64,000 nucleotides of DNA, from contig JALGSV010000010.1 of NCBI GenBank assembly GCA_029821755.1, positions 1-64,000 on the forward strand, given 5' to 3'. The stretch comes from Candidatus Zipacnadum vermilionense. Its GTDB lineage: Bacteria; Armatimonadota; Zipacnadia; Zipacnadales; Zipacnadaceae. The stretch's first letter is position 1, and every line of letters starts with the position of its first letter. Shown one piece after another: positions 54,896-63,659 of this stretch. The notes beneath the pieces are model-generated. The model was not told where the DNA came from and did not search any database. It saw only the letters and a list, made by a program, of their open reading frames with translations. The position numbers and the translations under genes were made by a program.

Positions 54896-55567
54896 ATGAC
54901 TCCCAACCGCCTTCCCCAGGCCGTCGTCTTCGACTTCGACGGTACTCTCGTCGATTCGCAGATCGACTTTGGCCTCATGCGCCGTCGAGTCGTGGAGCAC
55001 CTCGCCGACTGGCGCTTTGAGCCCGACCCCGCGGCAGCCCGCATGATTCTGGAGGCGGTGCACTGGGCCCGCGAGCGCCTGGCGGAGCGGTCGCGGGAGG
55101 AGGCCGAGCGCTACTACCGTGAGGCTCAGGCGATCATCTGGGAGGTGGAGCGCCCCTTCTGTGAGCGCGCTCAGCCCTTCCCCGGCGTGCCGGAAGCCCT
55201 CGAGCGCGCTCACGCCGCCGGTCTGCGCCTGGCGGTTATCACTCGCAACTCCCACGCCGGGGTCGACCTGGTGCTGCAGCGTCATCCCTTGCGCCTCGAG
55301 ACCTTCGTCACCCGGGAGGACGTCTCCCAAGTCAAGCCCCACCCGGCCCATCTGCTGCTGGCCTTGGACCAACTGGGCGTGGCGGTGCAGAATACCTGGA
55401 TGATCGGCGATCATCCTACCGACATCACGTGCGGTCGCGAGGCCGGCGCTCACACCGGCGCCGTTCTTACCACCGGCACCTGCGCCGACGAGTTCCGTCG
55501 CCTGGGCGCCGACCTAGTCTGCGACACCACGCCGGAACTGGTGGATTGTTTGCTAACCATATGTTAG
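54896..55567 (+). CDS. HAD-superfamily phosphatase
   Basis: AVVFDFDGTLVDS, LAVITRNSHAGVD, WMIGDHPTDITCGREAGAHTGAV. Confidence 0.9.
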   Translation: MTPNRLPQAVVFDFDGTLVDSQIDFGLMRRRVVEHLADWRFEPDPAAARMILEAVHWARERLAERSREEAERYYREAQAIIWEVERPFCERAQPFPGVPEALERAHAAGLRLAVITRNSHAGVDLVLQRHPLRLETFVTREDVSQVKPHPAHLLLALDQLGVAVQNTWMIGDHPTDITCGREAGAHTGAVLTTGTCADEFRRLGADLVCDTTPELVDCLLTIC

Positions 55568-55650
55568 CCGCAACGCTTGCGGCTCGGGCCGCAGAGGCGG
55601 CACCGTCGCCGAACTCAGTTCGTATGCTGGCGAAACGGCGGTGACGGCCG

Positions 55651-55709
55651 ACGCAGGCTTGGAAGCCTGCGCTACCCCAGAGGGCGGGCTGGAAGCCCGC
55701 CCCACGCGG
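55651..55709. repeat. Two adjacent REP-like hairpins
   Basis: ACGCAGGCTTGGAAGCCTGCGCTACC and GGGCGGGCTGGAAGCCCGCCCCACGCGG. Confidence 0.8.
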
Positions 55710-55713
55710 AGCA

Positions 55714-56718
55714 TTGACCATGACCGCCTGCCACCTGCCTACCGGCAAGCTCCCGCACGATCTCCTTTGCCGCCTGCTCGTCGGCCTCCCGCCTGACCCC
55801 AGCGTCGTAGTCGGCCCCGGCTGGGGGCGGGATGTAGCCGTGCTGGAGGTCGGGGCCGGCCCCGACTACCTCGCCGCCACCGCCGACCCGATCACCTTCG
55901 CCACCGACGCCCTGGGTGAATACGCCCTCGCCGTCAACCTCAACGACCTGGCCACCAGCGGCGGCGAGCCGCGCTGGTTCCTGGTGACGCTGCTTCTCCC
56001 CGCCGGCCCGGCCACCGAGCAGACCGCCGCGGACCTTTTCGGCCAGTTGCGCCGGGCTGCCGAGCGCTACGGCGTCTCCCTGGTGGGCGGGCATACCGAG
56101 GTCACCCCGGCGGTGACGCAGCCAGTGGTCTGTGGAACGATGCTGGGAACAGTGCCACGGGGCGGCTACCTCACCTCCGCCGGTACGCAAGCGGGGGACG
56201 AGATCCTGGTCCTGGGCGCCGTGCCGGTGGAAGGGACCTCTCTGCTGGCGCGGGAGCAGGGAGAGAAGCTCCAGGAGTTGGGGTTCACCGCAGCGGATAT
56301 CGCCGAGGCCGCAGCGCTGCTGTACGACCCGGGGATCTGCGTGCTTGCCTACGCCCGGCTGCTGCGGGAGGCGGGGGCGCAGGTCCACGCCTTGCACGAC
56401 CCGACCGAGGGTGGCCTGGCCACGGGCTTGTGGGAAATGGCTGGGGCTTCCGGCGTCCAGATCGACGCGGACCTGGCGGCAGCCCCGCTACTGCCGCTGG
56501 CCGAGCGCTTCTGCACGGCGTTGGGGCTGGACTGGCAAGGCCTCATCGCCTCCGGCTGTCTGCTGGCCGCGGTAGCGCCGGGGGGAGCAGCGGCGGTGGG
56601 AGTCGCGGCAGCGCAGCGGGGCATCCCGGTTGCACAAATAGGGACGGCAAGCAAAGCCGCACAACCAGGCGTGCCGGGTGTGCCACTGTTCGAACAGGAT
56701 GAGCTGACCAGACTGTGA
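55714..56718 (+). CDS. AIR synthase-related protein (HypE/ThiL-like fold)
   Basis: ALAVNLNDLATSGGEPRWFLVTLLLP, VSLVGGHTEVTPAVTQPVVCGTMLG, HDPTEGGLATGLWEMA. Confidence 0.8.
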   Translation: MTMTACHLPTGKLPHDLLCRLLVGLPPDPSVVVGPGWGRDVAVLEVGAGPDYLAATADPITFATDALGEYALAVNLNDLATSGGEPRWFLVTLLLPAGPATEQTAADLFGQLRRAAERYGVSLVGGHTEVTPAVTQPVVCGTMLGTVPRGGYLTSAGTQAGDEILVLGAVPVEGTSLLAREQGEKLQELGFTAADIAEAAALLYDPGICVLAYARLLREAGAQVHALHDPTEGGLATGLWEMAGASGVQIDADLAAAPLLPLAERFCTALGLDWQGLIASGCLLAAVAPGGAAAVGVAAAQRGIPVAQIGTASKAAQPGVPGVPLFEQDELTRL

Positions 56719-56851
56719 CCCTCGGTGAGGCCGGCCCCCGAGCGCCGGCAGATTTCCCGCCTGTCGCCAGGCCAGGCACCCTGACTCGACCTAACCCTCC
56801 CCGAGGTTGTCAGATTCCTGAACGCGACCTGCTTCATTTAGAGTTGACCCC

Positions 56852-56880
56852 TTGATGTAAGCCGGATTTCACTATATAAT
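56852..56880 (+). promoter_or_regulatory. Promoter upstream of the winged-helix regulator
   Basis: TTGATG (56852-56857), 17-nt spacer, TATAAT (56875-56880). Confidence 0.55.
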
Positions 56881-57084
56881 CATAGTGTTGTCGAGCCAGT
56901 GTCCATCTGCGGGGGCCTCCCACCCTCCGCCTGGGCTATCCCGATCATCCCTATTTGAACTGACTCGTACCGGAAGGCACGCTGTACCGGGGCCTTCCTG
57001 ATGCCAGTTGGGCGCCGATTGCCACTCGCCATCGGCTTGTATCGTTGTGCCCAGTGCTATCGCGTCGGTCCGGAGTGGATCAGG

Positions 57085-57738
57085 ATGAGTGTAAGCGCCG
57101 CAGTCATCGGTATGCTGCCCGAGAGCCCGGACTTCACCGAACTGGAGGAACTGGCCGGGGATCACCTTTCCCACCTGCACTTCGCTCGCGATCTGGGGGA
57201 GGCGGGCGAGTTCGTGCCCGGCTCCGATTACGTGCTGGTGCTCGCCGCCCACCTGTGCCATGCCTCCGAGGCCCAGATGCTGGCCGTGCGCGCCAACTCG
57301 AACGCCACCTGGGTGCTGCTACAAGGCGACGCCGACGGCGTACTCCCCTCCTGGGCCCGCGGTCTCCAGTTCGACCATCGACTTCACTGTGGATACGACT
57401 CATCTGCGCCCTGCCCTTCTTCGCCAATGCGGTTCTCCTCCCACTTACTGCGCGTAGGTTCCCTCGCCCTCAACACGCGCAGCGGCGAGCTCGAAGTCGG
57501 CGACCGCACCGTCCAGCTCACCCCGCGTGAGTGCCGCCTGCTCAGCGTCTTCCTCAGCCGCCCCAACGAGGTGCTGAAGAAGGAGGAGCTGATGGAGGGC
57601 TGCTGGGGCGAGACCAATCACCACATCAATCTCGTCCAGGTGACGATCCGCCGCCTACGCCAGAAGCTATCCGCACTGGCCGATACCTCCGATCTGATCG
57701 AGAACTGTCGGGGCTTCGGCTACAAGCTGAACGCCTAG
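57085..57738 (+). CDS. Winged-helix (OmpR/PhoB C-terminal) transcriptional regulator with atypical N-terminus
   Basis: LTPRECRLLSVFLSRPNEVLKKEELMEGCWGETNHHINLVQVTIRRLRQKL...IENCRGFGYKL. Confidence 0.8.
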   Translation: MSVSAAVIGMLPESPDFTELEELAGDHLSHLHFARDLGEAGEFVPGSDYVLVLAAHLCHASEAQMLAVRANSNATWVLLQGDADGVLPSWARGLQFDHRLHCGYDSSAPCPSSPMRFSSHLLRVGSLALNTRSGELEVGDRTVQLTPRECRLLSVFLSRPNEVLKKEELMEGCWGETNHHINLVQVTIRRLRQKLSALADTSDLIENCRGFGYKLNA

Positions 57739-57869
57739 ATACGGCAGGCCCGACGGTTCTCCGGCGAGGCCGCGTCGCGCGGCCTGCAATGAGGGTCGCG
57801 GGCCGGGAGGCCGGCCCCTCCGCTCCTGAAGGTTACAGCCCGCCCCAAGTCGAATCACCCTCCTCGGCC

Positions 57870-58463
57870 ATGTACCTGCGTTACGGCAAGCGCCTTCTCG
57901 ATTTCACTGTCGCGCTAGTGTCCCTGCCTTTCCTGCTTCTGCCGGGGGCCTTGCTGGCCGTCGCCGTTTGGGCCGGCTCCGGACGCCCAGTCTTCTACCG
58001 CCAGGAGCGCGTGGGCCGGGGCGGGAAGCCCTTCCGCATCGCCAAGTTCCGCACCATGGTCGTGCGCGCTCCCGGCGACAGCACCGTTACCGTCGCCGGC
58101 GACACCCGCATGACTTCGGTCGGCCGCTTCCTGCGCCGCTGCAAGCTGGACGAGCTGCCGCAGTTGTGGAACGTCTTGGTCGGCGACATGAGCCTGGTCG
58201 GCCCCCGCCCGGACGTCCCCGGCTACGCCGACCGCCTGCAGGGCGAGGCCCGGCGCGTGCTGGAGTTGCGCCCCGGGATCACCGGCCCCGCCACCCTCGC
58301 TTACCGCAACGAGGAAGACATCCTCTCCCACCAACCCGATCCGGTGCGGTATAATGACGAGGTCATCTGGCCGGACAAGGTCCGGCTGAACCTGGAGTAC
58401 CTCGACGCCGCGAGCCTGGGGAAGGACCTGGGCTACGTGTGGCGGACCGCCCTGGGAAAATAG
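57870..58463 (+). CDS. Bacterial sugar transferase (undecaprenyl-phosphate glycosyl-1-phosphate transferase, WcaJ-like)
   Basis: RVGRGGKPFRIAKFRTM, GRFLRRCKLDELPQLWNVLVGDMSLVGPRPDVP. Confidence 0.93.
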   Translation: MYLRYGKRLLDFTVALVSLPFLLLPGALLAVAVWAGSGRPVFYRQERVGRGGKPFRIAKFRTMVVRAPGDSTVTVAGDTRMTSVGRFLRRCKLDELPQLWNVLVGDMSLVGPRPDVPGYADRLQGEARRVLELRPGITGPATLAYRNEEDILSHQPDPVRYNDEVIWPDKVRLNLEYLDAASLGKDLGYVWRTALGK

Positions 58464-58497
58464 CGCAGGAGCGCGGGCGAAAAGCCCGCCCCCTGCG
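58463..58497. repeat. REP-like hairpin
   Basis: GCGCAGGAGCGCGGGCGAAAAGCCCGCCCCCTGCG. Confidence 0.7.
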
Positions 58498-58508
58498 AAG
58501 AAGACACC

Positions 58509-59651
58509 ATGCCCCTCCCGCTCTCCCAACCTGATCTGACCGACGCCGAGATCACCGCGGTCCTGGAGGTCCTGCGCTCACCCCGCCTGGCGCTGGGACC
58601 CAAGGTCACCGCGTTCGAGCAGGCCCTGGCCGACTACTCCGGCTGCCGCTTTGGCGTGGCCGTCAACAGTGGCACCAGCGCTCTGCACCTGATCGTCCGT
58701 GCCCTGGGGATCGGCGAGGGCGACGAGGTCCTCACCACCCCCTTCAGCTTCGTCGCCTCCGCCAACTGCATCCTGTTCGAGCGTGCCGTCCCGGTCTTCG
58801 TGGACATTGATCCGATCACCCTGAACCTCGATGTTGACCGCGTCGAAGCCGCCATCACTCCCCGCACCCGTGCCATTCTGGCCGTGGACATCTTCGGCCG
58901 GCCCGCGGACTGGGCACGCCTACAGGAGATCTCCCGCCGCCACGGTCTGCTGCTCATCGAGGACTCTTGCGAAGCGATTGGGGCCCGCTATCGCCAGCCG
59001 GACGGGGCCTGGGCCCGCTGCGGCTCCCTGGCCGACGCCGGCTGCTTCGCCTTCTACCCCAACAAGCAGATGACCACCGGCGAGGGCGGCATGATCGTCA
59101 CCGACAACGAGGAAACCGCCCGCCTGTGCCGGAGCATGTCCAACCAGGGGCGCGACGAGGGCGCCGGCTGGCTGCAGCATGCTCGTTTGGGCTATAACTA
59201 CCGCCTCTCCGACCTCAACTGCGCCCTGGGGATTGCCCAGCTTCAGCGCCTGCCGGAGATGCTGGCGGCCCGCGCGCAGGTGGCCACCTGGTACAACGAG
59301 GCCCTGGCCGACCTGCCCCAGATCGAGACCCCCGCCGAGCGCGAGGGCGAGGAGATCAGTTGGTTCGTCTACGTCGTGCGCCTCACTGAGGGCCACACTC
59401 GCGCCGACCGCGACGCCGTCCTGGCCCACCTGCGCGCGCGGGAAATCGGTTGCAGCGACTACTTCACGCCCATCCATCTGCAGCCGTATCTCCGGGAGCA
59501 ACTGAGCCACGCCCCGGGCGACTTCCCCGTCACCGAGAGCGTCTCCGCCCGTACGGTCGCCCTACCTTTCTACAACCGCCTGACCCGGGAGCAGGTTGCC
59601 GAGGTGTCGGCGGCGCTGCAGGAGGGGCTGGCTACCCGGAGCCCCCGATGA
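58509..59651 (+). CDS. DegT/DnrJ/EryC1/StrS aminotransferase (nucleotide-sugar aminotransferase)
   Basis: AVNSGTSALHLIVRALGIGEGDEVLTTPFSFVASANCILF, IEDSCEAIGARY, GCFAFYPNKQMTTGEGGMIVT. Confidence 0.94.
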   Translation: MPLPLSQPDLTDAEITAVLEVLRSPRLALGPKVTAFEQALADYSGCRFGVAVNSGTSALHLIVRALGIGEGDEVLTTPFSFVASANCILFERAVPVFVDIDPITLNLDVDRVEAAITPRTRAILAVDIFGRPADWARLQEISRRHGLLLIEDSCEAIGARYRQPDGAWARCGSLADAGCFAFYPNKQMTTGEGGMIVTDNEETARLCRSMSNQGRDEGAGWLQHARLGYNYRLSDLNCALGIAQLQRLPEMLAARAQVATWYNEALADLPQIETPAEREGEEISWFVYVVRLTEGHTRADRDAVLAHLRAREIGCSDYFTPIHLQPYLREQLSHAPGDFPVTESVSARTVALPFYNRLTREQVAEVSAALQEGLATRSPR

Positions 59652-60127
59652 GGCGCGGGCTGTCGGCGCTGGCGCCCGTCGCGGCCTGGCTGGGCCTCAT
59701 CGCCTTGTGGTCCAGCGGGGTCGGCGCGCATGACCACATCACCCGTTGGGTGATCGAGCGCCTGGGCGGCTGGTTCCCCGGCTTGTGGTCCGACACCGCC
59801 GCCTGCGCCCACCTCTCCAACGCTCTGTGGGACCTGCGCAAGCCGGCGCACCTGCTCGAGTACGCCGTCCTGGCGCTGCTTACCTACCGCGCCGCGGCCA
59901 TACTCACCTCGGCGAGTCGCCGGCGCCTAGCCGTCACGGCGGTAGTTTTCTGCAGTCTGGTCGGTGCGCTGGACGAACTCCACCAATCCCTCGACCCGAT
60001 TCGCACCGGCCTCCCCACCGACGCGCTGGTGGACGTCCTGGGCGCAGTGCTAGGCCTGGCCTGCGGCGCGTTGGTGAGGCGCTGGCGGGATACGCGCCGA
60101 CGATCATGCTCCCCCTCCTCCACATAG
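59648..60127 (+). CDS. VanZ-like family membrane protein
   Basis: KPAHLLEYAVLALLTYRA, GALDELHQSLDPIRTGLPTDALVDVLGAVLGL; ATGA overlap with the preceding gene. Confidence 0.8.
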   Translation: MRRGLSALAPVAAWLGLIALWSSGVGAHDHITRWVIERLGGWFPGLWSDTAACAHLSNALWDLRKPAHLLEYAVLALLTYRAAAILTSASRRRLAVTAVVFCSLVGALDELHQSLDPIRTGLPTDALVDVLGAVLGLACGALVRRWRDTRRRSCSPSST

Positions 60128-60798
60128 CCGACCTGGCGTGTCGTGACTTCGCGCAAGTCCGAGGCCTGCAGGAGCGCCTGGTGCAGGCGCGCCGGGCGGG
60201 GCGGATTCCGGACACCCTGCTGTTCTGCTCCCACCCCCCCGTCGTAACCGCCGGCCGCGCCACTACCCCCGCCGAGCTCGCCGCCGCCCACCCGGCCCTG
60301 GAGGCCGCCGGGATTCCCCTCCTCCGCTGCGAGCGCGGGGGGCAGCTCACCTACCACAACCCCGGCCAGGTCATTCTCTACCCTATCGTCCGGCTGGAGG
60401 GCGCCGAGCGCGATCTGCACGCCTTCCAGCACGGCCTGGAGGAGACGACCCTCGCGGCGCTGGCGGAGGCCGGCGTCACCGCGGCTCGGCGCAAGGGGTA
60501 CCCTGGCGTCTGGATGGGCTCCGCCAAGCTCGCCTCCCTGGGGATCGCGGTGCGCGGCTGGGTCACCTGGCACGGCCTGGCGCTCAATCTGGAGGGCGAC
60601 CTTTCCCCCTTCCGTCTCTTCGATCCCTGCGGAATCAGCGCCCTAACCGTAACGTCTCTGGAGGTGGAGAGGGGCGTTGCGCCGAATCGCCGGCGGCTGC
60701 AGGAACTGCTGGCCGCCGCCTTTTGTCACCACTTCCGGCGTGAAGGCTGCTGGGTCCCGGCGGAGGAGATCTGCTCCGAAGAAGTGCACGTCGGCTAG
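60106..60798 (+). CDS. lipB: Lipoyl(octanoyl) transferase
   Basis: LFCSHPPVVTAGRATTPAEL, ERGGQLTYHNPGQVILYPIVRL, YPGVWMGSAKLASLGIAVRGWVTWHGLALNLE. Confidence 0.94.
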   Translation: MLPLLHIADLACRDFAQVRGLQERLVQARRAGRIPDTLLFCSHPPVVTAGRATTPAELAAAHPALEAAGIPLLRCERGGQLTYHNPGQVILYPIVRLEGAERDLHAFQHGLEETTLAALAEAGVTAARRKGYPGVWMGSAKLASLGIAVRGWVTWHGLALNLEGDLSPFRLFDPCGISALTVTSLEVERGVAPNRRRLQELLAAAFCHHFRREGCWVPAEEICSEEVHVG

Positions 60799-60902
60799 GA
60801 ACCTCTGCCGCCGGTAATGTGTCATAAACAACAGTTGCCGACCGGGCCCGTCCTCATCGGGACGGGCCTTGTTATCGTCATCAAGCGCAGGGAGGAGCGC
60901 CA

Positions 60903-61604
60903 GTGGCCACCGCAGTAGACAGCGCCGTCGTGCCTTCGCCGCCACGAGGGCTGCCTGCGGCCTGGGGGATTCACCTTGGGTTGTTGCTGCTGGCAGGTTC
61001 GGCCTTGTATAGCAGGCAGATACCCCCGCTGCACCTCAAGCAGATCGGGGTGCTGGGCGTGGTGGGGCTGGCGTTGATAATCTGGGCGGCACTAGACAGC
61101 CGCCGCACCTATCTCGCCCGGGGTCTGCGCTTGCTCATGGGCCTGGCGGCGGCGCTGCTCTTCGGCTTGGCCCACGCGCCCCGCGCCATGTCCTGGGTGG
61201 CGGAGGGCAGCACCCGCGACCTGCTGGAGTACCTGCAGGTGAACCTGGGCACCCTCGCGATTCTCGTGCTCTTCCTGTCCTGGCTGGCCTACTACGCCAC
61301 GGGCGGGGAGCGTTCTCGCCCGCCCGCCCCGCTGCGTCCCGCGGCATTGGCGACGGGCGGCCTTATCGTCTTTCTCGCGCTGTTCGCGTATGTCGCGCTC
61401 TTTAACATGTACGGACGCAAGGGCGACCTGGGTACCGGCCTGGTGATCTTCCAGGCCTTGCAGTTCATGGCCCTGCTCGCGGCGGTGTTGGGTAGCTCCG
61501 GCGGACCCCTAGTCCGCCGCGCCCCGGCCTACTATCTGGGGGCGGCCCTGCTCGGAGTCGCCGCCCTGAGCTTGCTGGCGCTGAAGGCGGGTGCCCTCGG
61601 ATGA
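60903..61604 (+). CDS. Uncharacterised polytopic membrane protein
   Basis: About 7 TM segments; stop overlaps the start of the following O-antigen ligase-like gene (ATGA at 61601). Confidence 0.6.
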   Translation: MATAVDSAVVPSPPRGLPAAWGIHLGLLLLAGSALYSRQIPPLHLKQIGVLGVVGLALIIWAALDSRRTYLARGLRLLMGLAAALLFGLAHAPRAMSWVAEGSTRDLLEYLQVNLGTLAILVLFLSWLAYYATGGERSRPPAPLRPAALATGGLIVFLALFAYVALFNMYGRKGDLGTGLVIFQALQFMALLAAVLGSSGGPLVRRAPAYYLGAALLGVAALSLLALKAGALG

Positions 61605-62905
61605 GCGCCGCACCGCTGCGCAAGCCCTCCGCCCCCTTGCCCGACTGGGCCTTCTACGCCGCCCTGGTCATCATCTTCCTGTCGCCGTCTCAGTTGGCCT
61701 ACCCGATCACCAAGAAGGACGGCCCCTTCATCGGGTATGCCGATGTGCTGGCCGGGCTGGTTTGTCTGGTGGCCTTCGTCGCGGTGCTGGTCCGCCGCAA
61801 CTGGGGTGACCTCGCCCCGGCGCCGCTCGCGGCCTGGGCCCTGCTGGTGCTACTCGCGCTCTCGGTCAGCCAGGCCGTGCACCCCCAGAGCGCGGTCATC
61901 GAGACCATCCAGTGGGGCCTGTACCTGATCGCCGTCTACATGCTCTTTGCCAACGTGTTGACCGACCGTCGGCGGATCCGGATTGCGTTGCTGGCTCTGG
62001 CGGCCTCCACCACGCTTGTGGTAGTATGGGCCTTCTGGCAGTACCTGCGGGAGTCCGACCCGGCCCAAGTCTGCGCGGGTTTCACCAACCGCAACACCTA
62101 CAGCGCCTTCCTGGCCGTCGTCTTGCCGCTGTTGCTGGGAGGAGCCCTGCACGCCAGCCGTCGGGCCCAGCGGCTCTGGTGGCTGGTCGTGGTGGCTCTG
62201 GGGCTGGTGACCATGCTCTCCGGCCCGCTGATCTGGATCACGATCCTGGCCCTGGCGCTGGTGGCGTTCACCGTCCCCGGCGTCCGGCGCTGGGCGACTC
62301 TGGCCGTACTGGCCGGATTCGTTGCGGCCATGCCCTGGGCCCTGCCGCGCAACTACGAGGCGGCGGTTACCGAGCAGCTCAACCCGTACGAGTCGGTCGT
62401 GCTGCACGCTCTATTCGGGCAGGAGAGCAAGTCCGCCGTGGTCGTGAAGAAGCGCTGGCTGGAGTGGGCCCCAGCCCTGCGCATGCTCAGCGCCAACCCG
62501 GTCCTGGGCGTCGGCGCCGGGAACTACCAGGCCAACATCGGCCAGTACTATGAGGGTAGCCAGAGTGGCGCCCTCACCGGAGCTACGCTGCCCAACGTCA
62601 AGAAGAGCGAACCTGACAGCAACAACTTGTACCTGGTCATCGCCGGTTCGCTAGGCTTCTGCGGGCTGGCGGCCCTGCTGGGGGTCCTCGGGTATTTCTG
62701 GCGATGCAGCCGTCGGCTGCTCCCGGCGGCGCATGACCGTCTCGGCCGGGGCCTGGCCGCCGGCCTCCCGGCGGCGATGCTAGCCCTGGTGGTAGGCAAC
62801 CTATTCACCGCCATGTTTGTCAGAGGACTGAGCCTGGTGCTTATCTTGCTCTTCGCTCTGGCCTACGTCGCATCGAAGCTCTGGCTCGAGGCGAAATCCG
62901 GGTAG
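61601..62905 (+). CDS. O-antigen ligase/polymerase family (Wzy_C-like) membrane protein
   Basis: GFTNRNTYSAFLAVVLPLLLGGAL, LRMLSANPVLGVGAGNYQANIGQYY, DSNNLYLVIAGSLGFCGL. Confidence 0.85.
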   Translation: MSAAPLRKPSAPLPDWAFYAALVIIFLSPSQLAYPITKKDGPFIGYADVLAGLVCLVAFVAVLVRRNWGDLAPAPLAAWALLVLLALSVSQAVHPQSAVIETIQWGLYLIAVYMLFANVLTDRRRIRIALLALAASTTLVVVWAFWQYLRESDPAQVCAGFTNRNTYSAFLAVVLPLLLGGALHASRRAQRLWWLVVVALGLVTMLSGPLIWITILALALVAFTVPGVRRWATLAVLAGFVAAMPWALPRNYEAAVTEQLNPYESVVLHALFGQESKSAVVVKKRWLEWAPALRMLSANPVLGVGAGNYQANIGQYYEGSQSGALTGATLPNVKKSEPDSNNLYLVIAGSLGFCGLAALLGVLGYFWRCSRRLLPAAHDRLGRGLAAGLPAAMLALVVGNLFTAMFVRGLSLVLILLFALAYVASKLWLEAKSG

Positions 62906-62976
62906 CCCGCACCGGCCAAATCAGAACAAGCCGTCTGTATGGCTCTCGCGACTCTCTCTCGAAGAAAGGGTTCAAC

Positions 62977-63537
62977 ATGTGGAAACTAACTCTCGCCCTG
63001 ATCGTATCACTCGTCCTGGGCGTGGTGCTGGTCAATGCCGCTGGCGCCGTCACCCTCGTCTTTGAGGGCGAAAACTACTCGTGGATCAAGCCCACCATGA
63101 CGGTCGGCACCGGCGACTTCAAGGGGAACGACTCTGGCGGCCACGTGTACATCAAGCTGCGACGCCCCCACGCCGAGAACGAGACCGGCCCCGGCGACGA
63201 CGGTAACACGACTTACAAGGTCTACGTGCCTGTGGCGGAGGACTATACGCTCTGGAGCCTGGTGCGCTGGTATGATGGCTGCGGCAACTCCTTCTTCACC
63301 CTGGTCGACGACATGTCCCCGGAAACCCCAGCCTACATCACCGACGCGCGCTACCAGGAGTGGCACTGGGTCAAGGGTAAGAAGTTCCATCTCACCGTGG
63401 GCTGGCACCTCATCCGCTTCCAGAACCGCGAGGACGGCGCCAAGCTCGATCAGTTCTTGATCACCACCGCCGACGAGTTTACTCCGACCCGCCGCATGCC
63501 CGAGACCTCCGCATACCTCTGGCGGCCGTCGGAGTAG
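62977..63537 (+). CDS. Secreted protein with carbohydrate-binding-module-like fold
   Basis: Signal peptide MWKLTLALIVSLVLGVVLVNAAGA; TLVFEGENYSW...VAEDYTLWSLVRWYDGCGNSFF...GWHLIRFQNREDGAKLDQFLITTADEFTPT. Confidence 0.55.
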   Translation: MWKLTLALIVSLVLGVVLVNAAGAVTLVFEGENYSWIKPTMTVGTGDFKGNDSGGHVYIKLRRPHAENETGPGDDGNTTYKVYVPVAEDYTLWSLVRWYDGCGNSFFTLVDDMSPETPAYITDARYQEWHWVKGKKFHLTVGWHLIRFQNREDGAKLDQFLITTADEFTPTRRMPETSAYLWRPSE

Positions 63538-63540
63538 TAA

Positions 63541-63612
63541 CACAGGCACGACTACCGGCACAGGGACAGGCACAGGGACAGATTCAACGACGGCAACGGC
63601 GACAACGGCAGC
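63541..63612. repeat. Degenerate short-unit tandem repeat
   Basis: GGCACGACTACCGGCACAGGGACAGGCACAGGGACAG ... CGACGGCAACGGCGACAACGGCAGCAAC. Confidence 0.7.
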
Positions 63613-63659
63613 AACAGTCCGATGTCGTTGTGCCTGATTTGCTCAGGGGTAGGTACAAC

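Noticed and set aside
55467-55748. 93-aa ORF with GAGFQPALWGSAGFQACVG
   Set aside because: Translation of two adjacent REP-like hairpins (GFQPA/GFQAC signature); not a real protein.
56844-56880. TTGACC paired with TATAAT as promoter
   Set aside because: 25-nt spacing is too long; TTGATG at 56852 with 17-nt spacing is the better -35.
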